Assembly: GCF_018446385.1 (NCBI RefSeq)
Contig: NC_055996.1
Location: 124,469,750-124,533,749, forward strand
Length of the DNA stretch: 64,000 bases
Source: Zingiber officinale
Taxonomy: Eukaryota; Streptophyta; Magnoliopsida; Zingiberales; Zingiberaceae
Direction: 5' to 3'
Both the position numbers and the translations under genes were made by a program. Numbering within the stretch: the stretch's first letter is position 1; every line of letters starts with the position of its first letter. Below, piece by piece: positions 32,220-43,932 of this stretch. The notes below the pieces were generated by a model, which saw only the letters and a program-made list of their open reading frames with translations, was not told the DNA's origin and made no database searches.

Positions 32220-35200
32220 AAAATACCTTGATGAAGAATATTTAACAATATTTACATTTCTTCTCCATTCACTTATTCAACAATATTTACATAAGAATCT
32301 CTGTGTTGATCCGGTATTATTGTCTTGATGAAGAATAGAAGCGTTAATTTAACAAAAGCTCTAGTATGAATCTACTAATACGTTTCAGAAAAAACTTACA
32401 CGGATCAACGATCTCAATAGATGGCCCCTTAGCTAAACTAAACACTACTTCCTTTCTGACAGGTAAAAATTTTAGTTCACTCTTTGGTCATGGTTCTATT
32501 TTCTGTCGCGTTACAAAATGGAATGCGTTTAGATATATACACACACACAAGAACAAATGTATATATATGAATGTTGCCTTTATTCCTTATGCTTTACAAT
32601 CTCACCTTCAATATGCTCAATCTGGATACGGATACCATTCATTATATATAAGTTTTAATGCTTAAAAAAATGGACCATTATCTTATCCTTGTTTGTGTGA
32701 AAACGTCGCGTGCAACTATATCAATTGTTTTTCTTTCAATTAATGCAAGAGAAACATTTTGTAATGACCGACGCCAGAGTGTTCCCAACTTATGTATACT
32801 TGGCCATCATATTTACCTTTAAATCTTACTTTTGTCTTTACTAGTTATTTTGTTAGTCATTTGTGGTCTTGGATAAAACGATAATTATTATCGTAGAATT
32901 TGGTGAAGAAGTGTAGTTTATCGTATAATTATTGGATAAAACGATAATTTTGTTGGCCATTTTTATCTAACGGGTCCTGTCAATTGGTACTTTGTTTTTT
33001 CTTTCTGAAATTAAAGCAGAGATATTGGCTATGTGGACTCTCGTGATCGTGAACCAAAAAGATATGCTTTCGAAATTGAAAACAGAACTAGATTCGCTTT
33101 GGATTCTGTATATGATCTTTCCGAATAATTTATAATGTTACATATATATTGTCGTGGGATGAAAAAATTAGAAAGTTAATTATTGAGCGATGAGATGTCT
33201 GTGTTTTCAGAAAATCAAAGCAGAGGGTCATCTATTTCCAGAATTAATTTTATTAAAAAAATATACTAGTAGTAGGGTTATAAATAAATAAAATTAAATT
33301 AAATTTTATGATGTTTAAATTTATTTGATAAAATAATGAAGTTAAATCAATCTTAAAATGAGCAAAGCCATTTGAAATAATTGGGTTTAATGTTTTTTTT
33401 ATGAGTTTAAACTTGATTTATTTAGATATTCGCAAACTCTTTATTAAAGTTTGTTTGTTAATTTAGAATTTTTGTATTTTAAACTTGTTTAGTTAGTTAT
33501 TAAGTTTAAATTTATTTAATTAATTATTAGATTTTATAATATAAATTTATTTATTTATTTTAAAATTTTATTTATTTATTTATTATGTTAATAAGAGTTT
33601 ATTATTAATAAACATAAAAAAATATTATTTATAAATATTATTCATAAATATTATTTATTAATATTAAAAATTATTTATTTCATTAATTGATTATTGAATA
33701 AATATAGTTGCTATTAAGTCAAATATCAAATTTGCTTCAATTCCTTTATAGTCCTAATTAATAAGGAGTGAGAGACTCATGTGGACAGAGAAAAAAATTG
33801 AATTCTACAACTAGGGCGGTAAATGAATCAAGTGTTCACGAATAAATTTGATGTTCGGTTTGGTAAAAGTTTATTTATATTTATTCAATATACATAAGAT
33901 TAATTAAACAAATAAACTTGAACAACTCGTTAAGTTAAATAAATAAACTTAAATACATATGTGTTTAGCTTGTTAACGTTCGTGAACAATGTTCGTAAAC
34001 AACGTTCATAAATAATGTTCACAAATCATATTCATTAATAAAACTTTTTTCAATAGGTTGAATAAACAATAAAATAAATAAATTTAAATTATCAAGTTCA
34101 ATAACCAATCAAACAACTAAAAGTTTCAAACAATTAAACAAGCTTGAATTGAGAGCTTGATAACATTTAAACGAACCAAGCTCGAATCAAGCTCAAGCCA
34201 AGCTTGAATTGAGTGCTTGATAACATCTAAACGAACCAAGCTTAAGTCAAGTTTCAAACAAGCTCAAGCTCATAAAAAATAAATTAAGTCAAGTTTGAAC
34301 ACTCATTTTAAAAGTTTAGTTCATTTTAAGCTCGGCTCGACTTGATTTGATTACCTTATCAAACAAGTTTAAACATCCTAAAGTTCGTCTCGACTTGACT
34401 TAATTACAATCCTATCTGGAATGACATATGGAGACACTTGAGGGTCCGCCAGAAAACATAGATAGCACATTTCGAACTCTTTTCCAAAATAGACATAAAA
34501 ACTTAATGTTTTCTATGTTCAGGTCGTCTTCATTAGTTACAAAATAAGATGTGCTAAAAGAAGAAACAAAGAGAGCAAATTTAAGTGTTGGAACGATAGA
34601 ACTTGAGGAAGCCTAGGCAAGGCAAGGAAGATGAACTCCCAGGGACTCTCCCTCTCACTGTCTCACAATACGATTCGAAGATGAGTGCACGTTAGAAAAC
34701 AAAAGAGGAGAGTATATGAATATATAAGAAACACACACAAGCAGAAGAAAGAAGATATATAAGCGGTGAGGATAAAAGGGCTACGTTCAAGAAGGATAGA
34801 TCTGGAATACAATTCTGTTGAAGGAACCGGATGGCGAGAAGCAAGAGGGCTCTTTCTTTTGGGTAAGGGCAGGAAATAAATTAAATATTTGTAACTAGAT
34901 TGAGTAGCCGAAAGTCAAATATTTTTCATTACTAACTTCATTTAGAGGAAAATTTAATATTAATAAGAGTTTATTTATGTTTATTTAATACATCCAAAGT
35001 TACGTATAAAAAAATAGAGATTATAGATTATTTATAAATAATATTATAAATAAATACAGTAAAAATTAAATAAATAAATTTCTATTATCAAACTGCTCAG
35101 TGTTGCAAGTCAAAAAAGAACCAGACTAATGCAAAGATGCAATGAGCGAGATATTACGAGAAATAACTGATACCTTTTTATTTTTATTTTTGGATAAAAA

Positions 35201-35560
35201 TTTAAAAAGGGAACCTTTTTACTGAATATTTAAAAAGCCGTCCCAGGTTGATTTATAAAAACACATCTCATCCTTTTTTTTTAAAAAAAAAATTAAATGT
35301 CCCTTTAAATTTACCTATCTAAACGTTTAAACTACTACACCTTCACGTCCCTACCCCAAAACCAAATCGAAAGATGCATCATCTAAAATTATCATAGGTA
35401 GCTTTACCTTGCACTTATTTTTTCATTTTCAGTATATTTATCTAATCCATCCTTTGTCTTTTCAGTCATCTTCCCCTATGAGAACTTTTAGGATTTGTTA
35501 TTTATAATATTTTGTTTGATTTGTACGGGTTCACTTTATCCCTTGTCTACCCGTTTTAGA
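32220..35560. other. AT-rich intergenic region without genes
   Basis: Only short frames exist (32366-32665 is the longest) and none has a family signature. Local repeats occur: GTTCGTAAACAA-type 12-base repeats at 33980-34030, and a near-exact 60-bp duplication at about 34140-34260 (AAGCTTGAATTGAG then GCTTGATAACAT). The segment 33240-33720 is almost pure A/T. Confidence 0.6.
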
Positions 35561-35983
35561 TAGTAAACCTATTATTTTAGGTTTACAATACAATTTATGA
35601 TGATTCCGAAATTATTTGCAGGAATTAAATTCATTAATGAATGTTCAAATTTTATTGGAGAAGATGAATAAATGGGGGAAAAAAATATATTAACACGTAA
35701 CTTGAGGAAACCAACGATGACCGGTGACCCGGTAAAAGATCCGATCAAAACTACGTGAAGGAGGAAACTAAGTCCCATGTGGTTCGTCCTCCGCCGTCCC
35801 TCCCGGTTGCTCCGTGGCCACCGCCCCCGGTGCCCACCTCCACGTGTAGCCGCGTCCGACGCCTCCACCTCCTCCTACCACGTCAGGTGCGGCCTTCACA
35901 CGCGTCGCCTCTTCACCTTCCCGTACCTCGTGACGCCGTCACGTGAATCACCACCCACCCTGTGAGGGCGTCGTCAGGACCGG

Positions 35984-35990
35984 TATAAAT
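35984..35990 (+). promoter_or_regulatory. TATA box of the TPR-like gene
   Basis: TATAAAT lies 96 bp upstream of the ATG at 36080, a usual spacing once a short leader is allowed for. The upstream 35750-35980 is GC-rich. Confidence 0.55.
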
Positions 35991-36079
35991 GCATCCGGTG
36001 GACCTTCCCGACCTCAGCAACCGCGTTAGCGACTCGTCGACTCGGTCGGTGTGAAATCGCCTTGCGAGAGAAATCGGAG

Positions 36080-37091
36080 ATGAGACCGGCGATCCTCGTC
36101 CGCAGTGGCTCCTTCCTCGCCTCTCCGAGGAAGGACGGATCGCACGATTCTGGCTTTGACTCGTTCCTCCGGCAGAGTACGAGCTCCTTGCTTTCTCCGA
36201 GGTACCGGCCTACCGCCGCGCTCCACTTCCAAGCAGAAGGCGCGAGGAAAGGGCCCCTCCTTCGGCGCTGCAGATCGGAGGCCGATATCGTCGGATCGAA
36301 CCGTCCCCATCGTGCCGGCTTCCGGGCCCCGATCCGAGTGCAGGTGGAGGAGGATGATGAACTGGGAGTGTCGGTGCCGATGAGACGGCAGGCGTCGCTC
36401 GTCGGGCAGGAGCAGGTGGAGTACTCTGGCGATGGCACTGGAAAAGGGAAGAACGTCGGCGGATCAGGGAAGGGCGACGGCGAAAGTGGCAATGGGGATT
36501 CCAACAGGAGGATCTCCGATTATTACCAGCAGATGCTGCAGATCGATCCTTCCAACCCACTCCTCTTGAGGAACTACGGACGATTCCTTCACGAGGTGAG
36601 TGAGGATTTGTCAACGATTCGATTTCCCGATCGACCTACTCGTATTGGGGGCAGAAACATTCATGATCCCTTTTCCTCTGGTATTGATCTCTTGTAAAGG
36701 TGGAAGGCGACGCGAAAGCTGCGGAGGGATGCTACGGGCGGGCGATCCTGGCGAGCCCGGGCGACGGCGAGGTGCTGTCTCTCTACGGGCAGCTGGTATG
36801 GGAGACTCACAGGGACGAGGAGAGGGCGAAAGGCTACTTCGAGCGCGCTGTCCAGGCATCCCCAAATGACTGGTAATCGAACTTCCTTGGAGATCCAACC
36901 AACATTTCTCCATCTGAAAAAACACATTGTAGTGTTGTTACATGATGCTCTTCACTCGATCTTTACTACAAATGTATGTGTTAATCTCCAGCTATGTTCT
37001 TGGTTCGTATGCCCATTTCCTGTGGAACGCCGGGGAGGAGGAAGATGAGGCAGGAACGGAGGAATCCTCAGCATTGGTGGAGGCGCTTTGA
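36080..37091 (+). CDS. TPR-like protein, three exons
   Basis: Exons 36080-36595, 36700-36872 and 36992-37091 join in phase to give 262 residues; all introns are GT-AG (36596-36699, 36873-36991). The ATG is MRPAILVRSGSFLASP. Residues 1-144 are low in known motifs and contain RRCRSEAD and RRQASLV. From residue 145 two to three tetratricopeptide-like helical pairs follow: YYQQMLQIDPSNPLLLRNYG, then EGCYGRAILASPGDGEVLSL, then AKGYFERAVQASPNDCYVLG. The tail is acidic. This matches the plant TPR-like superfamily proteins with an N-terminal low-complexity part. Such repeats mediate protein binding; no partner or reaction can be inferred. The frame is intact, so I take it as a live host gene. Confidence 0.85.
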
Positions 37092-37832
37092 CGATGCTAC
37101 GCCCGAGATTATATATGATGGTATGGAATGTACAGAAGCAATAATAATTTCTACTAATAACAACTGTGTAACATTCATATTGACGTAATAATTCTACTAT
37201 TCAGTGTTTGTTCAGTTCGTATCATCCCTGACGATATTAATTGTCACTGGAACGTGTAGGCGGGCATTTTTCTTATCGTCATCTCAAAAGTTTAGTGAAA
37301 TTGTTAAGGGTTTTTCTCAGAAAGGATATGTTCAATTCGTATTTCAGAGCTTTAGGCAACAGGATTTCCTGGAATCTCTGATTCTCTTCATCGAACCAAT
37401 CGAATGAGAAAGGAGGTGGTCAAAATTGATTTTTTTTTTTTGTCATTTTGCAGACTTAAAAGTTTTTTATTCGAAGATGAATCAACATCTAATGAAAAAA
37501 AAAAGGTCCATGTGAAATATTCAGAAAACAATCCTTCTTCCATAAATCAACATCTAATGCTTTTATTCGAAGATGAATTGTGCCTGATGGGGATACTAAG
37601 ATTTTGGAGGAGATTGAGTTCATGCGAGATGAGCGAAATTATGTCAATTCATTGACAAAGAATACATCCCAGGGAGTCAAATTTAAGAACACAAAGTAAC
37701 ATAGTTTTTTATAAAATCTCTTGTCAATCCATTGACCAAACACAAGAACGAAAACTGAAATAACCTGAAGAAGAGCAGAAACTGGAAAACGGTGCACAAA
37801 AAGACAGCGGCAGTAATGGATGCCGATTGCAT
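37092..37832. other. Region between two convergent genes
   Basis: It contains the 3' ends of the TPR-like gene (+) and the gene at 37833 (-). Two short phrases repeat, TTATTCGAAGATGAAT and AATCAACATCTAATG (near 37470-37575). I see no gene. Confidence 0.5.
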
Positions 37833-39027
37833 TTATTCCTCTGTTTCGTCTTCCTCCTGGAAGCGGAGATGCTTCCCTTCCGGCACAGGCAACCCCTTCA
37901 ACACCAGCACGCTAGGCGAAACAGCCTTCGATTCACCGACTGCCTCTTCTGCTTCGATCTCGTCGTCGCTGTTGTACACGAATCTCGTATGCTTTCCGGT
38001 GAACTCCGGCAGTCTTGGTTTTTCCTCCTCCATCCACATCTTTTTCAGGCCTTCACACAGGTCATCCAGCTCATCGTTTTCTTCTTCTCCTTCCTCCTCG
38101 ACATCTTCGTCCCTGACCGAGTTGGTGCAGACGTTGACCTGATTGGACCAGACGGAGGAGCTGTCATCATCTTGGGACTTCTCGGGGCTGATGCTGTCGC
38201 ACGACGAGATCGTCGACGGGTCGTCTGACGCGTCGGACTTTTCCGGCGAGTCAAATGTCAACGCACGGTTGAGCTGGCATTCCTGAGGAACGAGAATCTC
38301 CTCTGCCTGGACAGTTTGAGCAATCGTTTCATTTAAGCAATGGTGGATTTCACGAACGAAAGTAAAAGGTAATCTTGGGAAGAAGAAGGCGTTACACTAC
38401 CTTTTGGTGGTCGTTTTGTGAAGGAACGAAAGGTGAAGCGATTATTATCTCCATCGGCACGAAATCTCCTTCCCCGGGAATCTGCGGCGTGTTGGCCGGC
38501 GTCGGAGCAAGCAACTGGAGCGGAGATTTATCGATGCCCAAGAGAGTAGGGAACAAAGACGGCGGCAGATGATGGGGTTGCCCGTGTGCGAAGGAGGGGT
38601 GCTCGGTTTCTTCCTCCACCTTCTGCAGCAGCGTCCGCACCTGGCCACGGAGCACCTCCTCGCCCGATCCAGGAGTCCCCCTTCCGGCTAGGACGCGGGA
38701 CTTAGCCGCCCCCGCCGCCGCCAATGGCGTCTTCTCCGCCGGGAGGAAGCTTCCGGAGGCAAGTCCGACGATGGGGGATTCGTTGGTGACGTCCAGGAGC
38801 GCATGACGCTCACCGCCATTTTTGGATCTCGCACGCTGCGAAGAATCATCTTGCTTGCTCTTGATCTCTGGATTAAGAATCGATTGCTTGTTCTTAAACT
38901 GAAAAGAAATCAATTGGAATAAAGAAAAGGGAAATGCGCGTTTAATTTTCTCACGGGAGTTGGCGGAGGCGACTGCGGCAACCGCTTGCGATCTTGTGAT
39001 TCTTCTTGTCGATGATGGAGTCTCCAT
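37833..39027 (-). CDS. Conserved-looking plant nuclear-type protein, three exons, function unknown
   Basis: Proposed exons are 39027-38955, 38867-38401 and 38306-37833; these join in phase to about 337 residues. The first acceptor (38868/38867) was chosen because it alone keeps the frame, so it is less sure than the second intron. The protein begins METPSSTRRITRSQAVAAVA, is basic at the N terminus, and has GERHALLDVTNESPIVGLAS, then TPGSGEEVLRGQVRTLLQKV, then LLAPTPANTPQIPGEGDF. The C-terminal half is very acidic (EDVEEEGEEENDELDDL) with FTGKHTRFVYNSDDEIE near the end. I do not recognise a named family. The T-P/S-P sites (possible CDK sites) and three AACGG motifs upstream suggest a cell-cycle protein, as inference only. 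Confidence 0.75.
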
Positions 39028-39150
39028 TGCAGATCAAAGAGGAAAGCTGTGGCAGAGAGATCGATCCAAGAAGGAAGAACAGAGAAGAGAGATGGATGGG
39101 GGAAGTAGGGGATGAAGGGGGGTTTAATACATTCAAAATTGGAGGTCTGC

Positions 39151-39210
39151 AACGGTAATACGACCGTTGTGCGCTATACCTCTTTCTAAATTTGTAGAAA
39201 AGTAGCCGTT
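39151..39210 (-). promoter_or_regulatory. Three MSA-like AACGG motifs upstream of the gene at 37833
   Basis: AACGG occurs at 39151-39155 on the plus strand, and its inverse CCGTT at 39164-39168 and 39206-39210. The last reads TTCAACGGCTAC on the minus strand, close to the mitosis-specific activator consensus bound by three-repeat MYB factors. They lie 124-183 bp upstream of the start codon. Confidence 0.5.
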
Positions 39211-39884
39211 GAAACCATGAGGAGATGGCAAGTATTGAGAATTATACCAACCCCTTCATTAAATAATATCAATTAACAAACAATCCGATACATTGATTTT
39301 TTTTTAAAAAATATATTAATGTTTTTTTTTATTTAAAGAAGGTTGACGTAATGTCTCTCCTTTTTCGCTCCGGGTAGAAATAAAGGTTTTGATATTATTT
39401 ACAATATCTTAATAAATGAGCATTTAAAGTTGATAATAACTTAAAGGCCTACATATTTTTGAATTTATCCATGTGTTTCCATGGGTTTCCACGATGCCAC
39501 TCTCTCAACTAGCATCGCCCAAATTTTTGTAATTTATTTATTTTTGAAACATATTAATTTTGAAGATGTCTAATTCAGTTTCATAAATTTTTTTTTACCG
39601 ATTCCTAAATAAATCAAGAAATACTCATAATGATCCAATCAAATAATTATTTTTTTTTAGATTTATCAGGAAATACTCTATAATACAACATATTATTAGA
39701 ATTTAAATTTTAAATGTCTGATTTATAGCGATCACTACTGTAGTAGGGTTTAGGGGGCATTCGCCTAATTCGATTAGATTGTATTTTTGGTGTATTTGTC
39801 AAGTGTAAAGTTGATAAGCAATTGTACGTGCAATGTTAACTCAACAAGTGTTGTTGGCAGATGAAAAGTATAAAAAAGATCCAG
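39211..39884. other. AT-rich spacer before the Mutator-like element
   Basis: No gene or clear repeat. GATCACTACTGTAGTAG at about 39730-39746 contains a short palindrome reminiscent of the foldback element ends. Confidence 0.4.
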
Positions 39885-40005
39885 TTCGGATCCTCTAGAC
39901 CAGGGAACCCTGGACCACCCCTGGACCACAAAACCTATATAAAACGTGTATCACGCGCAAGGCACGTGCACGCCCGAAACTCAACTCACGCAGAAACACA
40001 CCCAT
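39885..40005 (+). repeat. MULE left terminal inverted repeat (121 bp)
   Basis: It starts TTCGGATCCTCT and ends AACACACCCAT. It holds CTGGACCACCCCTGGACCAC directly before a TATATAAAA box. It differs from the right repeat at four positions. Confidence 0.92.
39935..39944 (+). promoter_or_regulatory. TATA box in the left TIR
   Basis: CTATATAAAA in the left terminal repeat points inward, toward the transposase gene about 960 bp downstream. The leader would be 40006-40906, probably with an intron ending at 40890. Confidence 0.55.
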
Positions 40006-40906
40006 TTGCTTGCAACCCTAACCTCTCGCGATTCTTCCACCTCCGCGCTCCGCCGGCGACCAGGGAACCCCGACGCCCACCTCCAGCGTCGGCGACGAAG
40101 TGACAGCACGCCCACCTCCAGCGTCGGCGACGAAGTGACAGCGTCCCCGACCGCCTTTTGGTTCCGCGACTCACGCAGAAACCAACCGGGATCCTCCAGC
40201 GGCGACGACATAGTTCCCTAACTCCTCCGAGGCACAGCCCTGCCCGCGACCGACGATGAATCTTGAGGTTAGTTCCAATCAAATGTAAGACCTTCAATGC
40301 CATCTTATGTTACAGAAAATTGATGCTCTTCTATTATTATCTTCACCTTTCCATGTAATCTTGAGGTTAGTTCTTATGTAATATTCGTTTGAATGTTTTG
40401 TTTCTGATTTACTTATACTCTCTATTATCTTCACCTTTCCATGTAATCTTGAGGTTAGTTCTTATGTAACATTCGTTTGAATGTTTTGTTTCTGATTTAC
40501 TTATACTCTCTATTATCTTCACCTTTCCATGTAATCTTGAGGTTAGTTCCATTCGTTTGATGCTCTTCTGTTTTTGTCTCTATCAGTTTTGTACTTTGGT
40601 TGTTGCAAGGTCATAGTAACAAGTAGTTTCATCTCCTTTTTCAAATTCAGGAATGATAAATGGCGTGCAAGTAAATTAGCAGTATCACCAATTCTTATAA
40701 TTAGCCTTGACCAATCCCTTGTTTTGCAAAAGTAATGGAATAGAAACTGTTAAATTTTGTTGGAACTTTGAAGTTATAAACAAGCTTATTTCTTTAATGT
40801 TCATGTTGAAGTTATAAGAACAGATTTGAAATTCTGATCTTGGTTATGTGAACGATCAGTAGCAAATTAAGGATTGGAATTTATTAACAGGATCAAAGAA
40901 ATTATC
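40006..40906 (+). other. MULE transposase leader with tandem repeats
   Basis: A GC-rich part (40030-40250) contains a duplicated GCCCACCTCCAGCGTCGGCG block (two copies 37 bp apart). A donor-like CTTGAG|GTTAGT follows at 40262, then an 88-bp array. TTTATTAACAG at 40880-40890 could be the acceptor of a leader intron, 16 bp before the chosen ATG. Confidence 0.5.
40310..40560. repeat. 88-bp tandem array, about 3 copies
   Basis: CTTCACCTTTCCATGTAATC starts at 40341, 40429 and 40517, a constant 88-bp step. Each copy holds CTTGAGGTTAGTTC, the same phrase as the putative donor at 40262 (further copies at 40360, 40448 and 40536). Confidence 0.85.
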
Positions 40907-43900
40907 ATGGAGGGTGAATCTACAAGTTGTCGTCGTTTGAATTTTGAAGGAAATGAGGATATGTTGGAAGTTGACTTTGATGATATTGATGAAGGTAATA
41001 GAAATCATATTGGGAATGTATTGAGCTTCAGTATATCAAATTTTCCTTTTTACCCATCTTGCTTTGTTTGTTTGCTTGTATAGGCTTGAACATTGAAACC
41101 GATTTGGATATACCACAACTAGGATTGGAATTTGAGACAGAAGAAGATGCATATCAATTTTATTTGGCATATGCTAAAAAGGTTGGATTTGGTGTAAGGA
41201 GAGGTAGAATCCACAAGGATGAATCAGGTAAATTACTTGATAGGGTCTTTTATTATTGTGCCCAAGGTAAAAGAGGAAAAGACAAACGAGATCTTTATGT
41301 CAAAGCAAGTCGTGATGAAACAAGGTTTGGTTGTGAGGCTAAAATGAAGATTTGTAATCAGAAAAAAAGTAAGTTTACTGTGGTACAGTTTGTTAAAGAG
41401 CATAATCATTATCTCTCAAGTCCAAACAAAATGCACCTCTACAGAAGTCATAGGAATATATCTTCTTCTGCAGCGATACAGATTGAGATGGCAAGTGATG
41501 TGGGAATCCCCCCAAAATCATCTCATGATCTTATGGTGAGGCAAGTAGGTGGGAGGGAGAATTTAGGATTTATTCCTCAAGATTATAAAAACTACTTGCG
41601 ATCCAAAAGAACAATAAATATGAGAGTTGGGGATACAGGGGGTGTATTGGAATATCTGCAGAAAATGCAATTCGAGGATCCTAATTTTTTTTATGCTATC
41701 CAAGTTGATGAAGATGATTTGATTACTAATATTTTTTGGTCTGATGCTAAGATGAGAGTTGATTATGCAAATTTTGGAGATGTTGTTTGCTTTGACACAA
41801 CCTACAGAAAGAACAATGAAGGTCGGCCAATTGCATTGTTTGTAGGTGTTAATCATCATAAACAATCCATACTATTTGGTGCCGCTTTATTATATGATGA
41901 AACCAGTTTGACTTTTGAGTGGTTATTTGATACATTAACTAGAGCTATGGGTGAGAAAAAGCCAACTACTATTCTTACAGATCAAGATGTAGCAATGGCA
42001 AAGGCGTTAGCTTCCAGATGGCCTGAAACACATCATCGTTTGTGCATTTGGCATATTTATCAAAATGCTGCCATACATTTGAATGGAGTTTTTTCTATGT
42101 TTAGAGATTTTGCCTCATGTATATATGATTTTGATGAAGAGGAAGATTTTATTTCAGCATGGAACATGATGTTAGCCAAGTATGCACTTGAAGACAATGA
42201 TTGGTTGAGACGCATGTACAACATCAAGGAAAAATAGGCTTTAGTATATGGACGAAAAATATTTTGTGCAGATATGACTACAACCCAAAGAAGTGAGAGC
42301 ATGAATAGTATTGTGAAAAAATATATATGTCACTTATAAACACAAGTTTTTAGACTTTTTCAGTCACTTCCAAAGGCTTCTTGATGATCGTCGATATGAG
42401 GAATTAAAAGCTGATTTCAAATCAAATACAACTGTTCCCTATTTAATGTTTCCAATTGAGATTTTAAAGCATGCTAGTGAAATTTATACTCCTGAGGTAT
42501 ACAAGTGTTTTCAACAGGAGTGGTGCTTATCTCATGATTCTAATCTTGAAATTTGTGAGGATGTTGATACATTTGTAAAATATAAAGTTACTCTTCACAA
42601 AAAGAAAAACCATCATATAGTTACACTTGATAAGAAGTGTGAAAAGATTGAGTGTAGCTGTAGAAAATTTGAATTTGCTGGGATTTTATGTTCTCATATT
42701 CTGAAAATATTTACGTGGAATAATATCATGAAGATCCCAAGTGATTATGTATTGAAAAGGTGGACAAGAAAAGCAAAAAATGGATATTTTGGAGTAAATG
42801 ACTCAATGGCCAACAATGCTAGTTTGGATCCAAAAGTACTTCAAAACATGCGTTACAAAGAGTTGTGTGGGTTGAATGTTCAATTGGTTACCAAGGCAGC
42901 AGAAAGGGATGACACCTACATGTTTGTTAAAGATGCTATGTTGAGCTTGTGTAAGATAGTGGATGATAAATTACAAGTTAATGAATCAAATGTCCAACAA
43001 TTAAATGTGAGCCAAGCATCCAGGGAATTTGATTATGGTGAAGGGAACTCTACTGGAGTAAAAGGGATTAAAATGAAGAAAAAAACGGTGTCAGGTAAGA
43101 GGTTGAAAGGTGGGTTAGAGAAGCTTTCAAGGAAAAGAAAAGCAACGAGGAAAACAAACCAAGCTTCAACAATTGTAATGGTTTCTATTCTTTAACTTCG
43201 CAAATTTTGTTTATTTGGTATTATTTGTTGTAACTAAAATCATTCTATTTTTTTATAACACAGGGTGTAGATTAAAGTATTTCCACCGTGGGCAGCGTAC
43301 AATGTGACCGGATCATTCACCAAGTTGGTATTTGTTTTACTTATGTTAATCTAAGATAGTTTATGTTATAACTATCTAAGAATGTATTTTATTTTTTTGT
43401 TTTAGCCTATAAATTCTGTGCCAACAATTGGTAGCTCTGTTGGTAGTTTCAATATGACTGAGACTCAATTTCCACCATTATTGGCATCACAACTTTCTCA
43501 GGTATATATACATCTTAGTTATCACAAGTTTCTTTAAGTCTGAATGAAATTTATAATATCTGTCTGAATCTTGTTGTTTCAATCTGTATGAACTTTCTGA
43601 GCAAATTTGACCTACATTGTACTTTTACTGTTGATGCTTTGGCCTTGTATAAAGTTAAATGCTGCAATTTATTCAACGTTGTATGTACCTGCATTTCTAT
43701 TGATAAGCACTGTTGTATGGACCTGCAATTTATTCAATTGTTTTGGCTTCCTTTATCGGTGATTTGGTTATGTCATAATCACTTGTAATTCTTGCTGATG
43801 TGTGCAGTTTACAGTTGTTTCGGCTTCCTTTATTGTTTCGGCTTCCTAATAGTTTACAGTTGTTTACTGTTATAGGTGCAATCCCCATTTGTGCAATTTG

Positions 43901-43932
43901 CTAGACCACCTCGTGCGGATTCCTCCCCTTAG
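40907..43932 (+). pseudogene. FAR1-type MULE transposase with SWIM finger, inactivated
   Basis: Exons 40907-40994, 41084-43174, 43264-43323, 43406-43501 and 43876-43932 follow GT-AG rules and keep phase. The protein starts MEGESTSCRRLNFEG. Order: FAR1 DNA-binding domain (LEFETEEDAYQFYLAYAKKV), MULE transposase core with VVCFDTTYRKN, TTILTDQDVAMAKAL and CIWHIYQNA, then a SWIM finger (CSCRKFEFAGILCSHIL), a basic tail, and a C terminus ending VQFARPPRADSSP. Lesions: TAG at 42235-42237 (probably from TGG), a one-base frameshift near 42330-42345, and possibly TAA at 43273-43275 in exon 3. The family includes host FHY3/FAR1-derived genes, but the terminal repeats mark this one as a transposon gene. 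Confidence 0.88.

Noticed and set aside
36026..36614. Minus-strand frames opposite the TPR-like gene
   Set aside because: They are shadows of exon 1. The plus-strand exon joins in phase to exons with TPR motifs.
37827..38228. Plus-strand frames opposite the acidic exon of the gene at 37833
   Set aside because: Low-complexity mirrors of Glu/Asp codons, without splice partners or motifs.
39869..39877. TATAAAAAA as the exact MULE target duplication
   Set aside because: The right partner TATAGAAAA differs by one base and would require unmatched TIR ends, so it is given only as a candidate.
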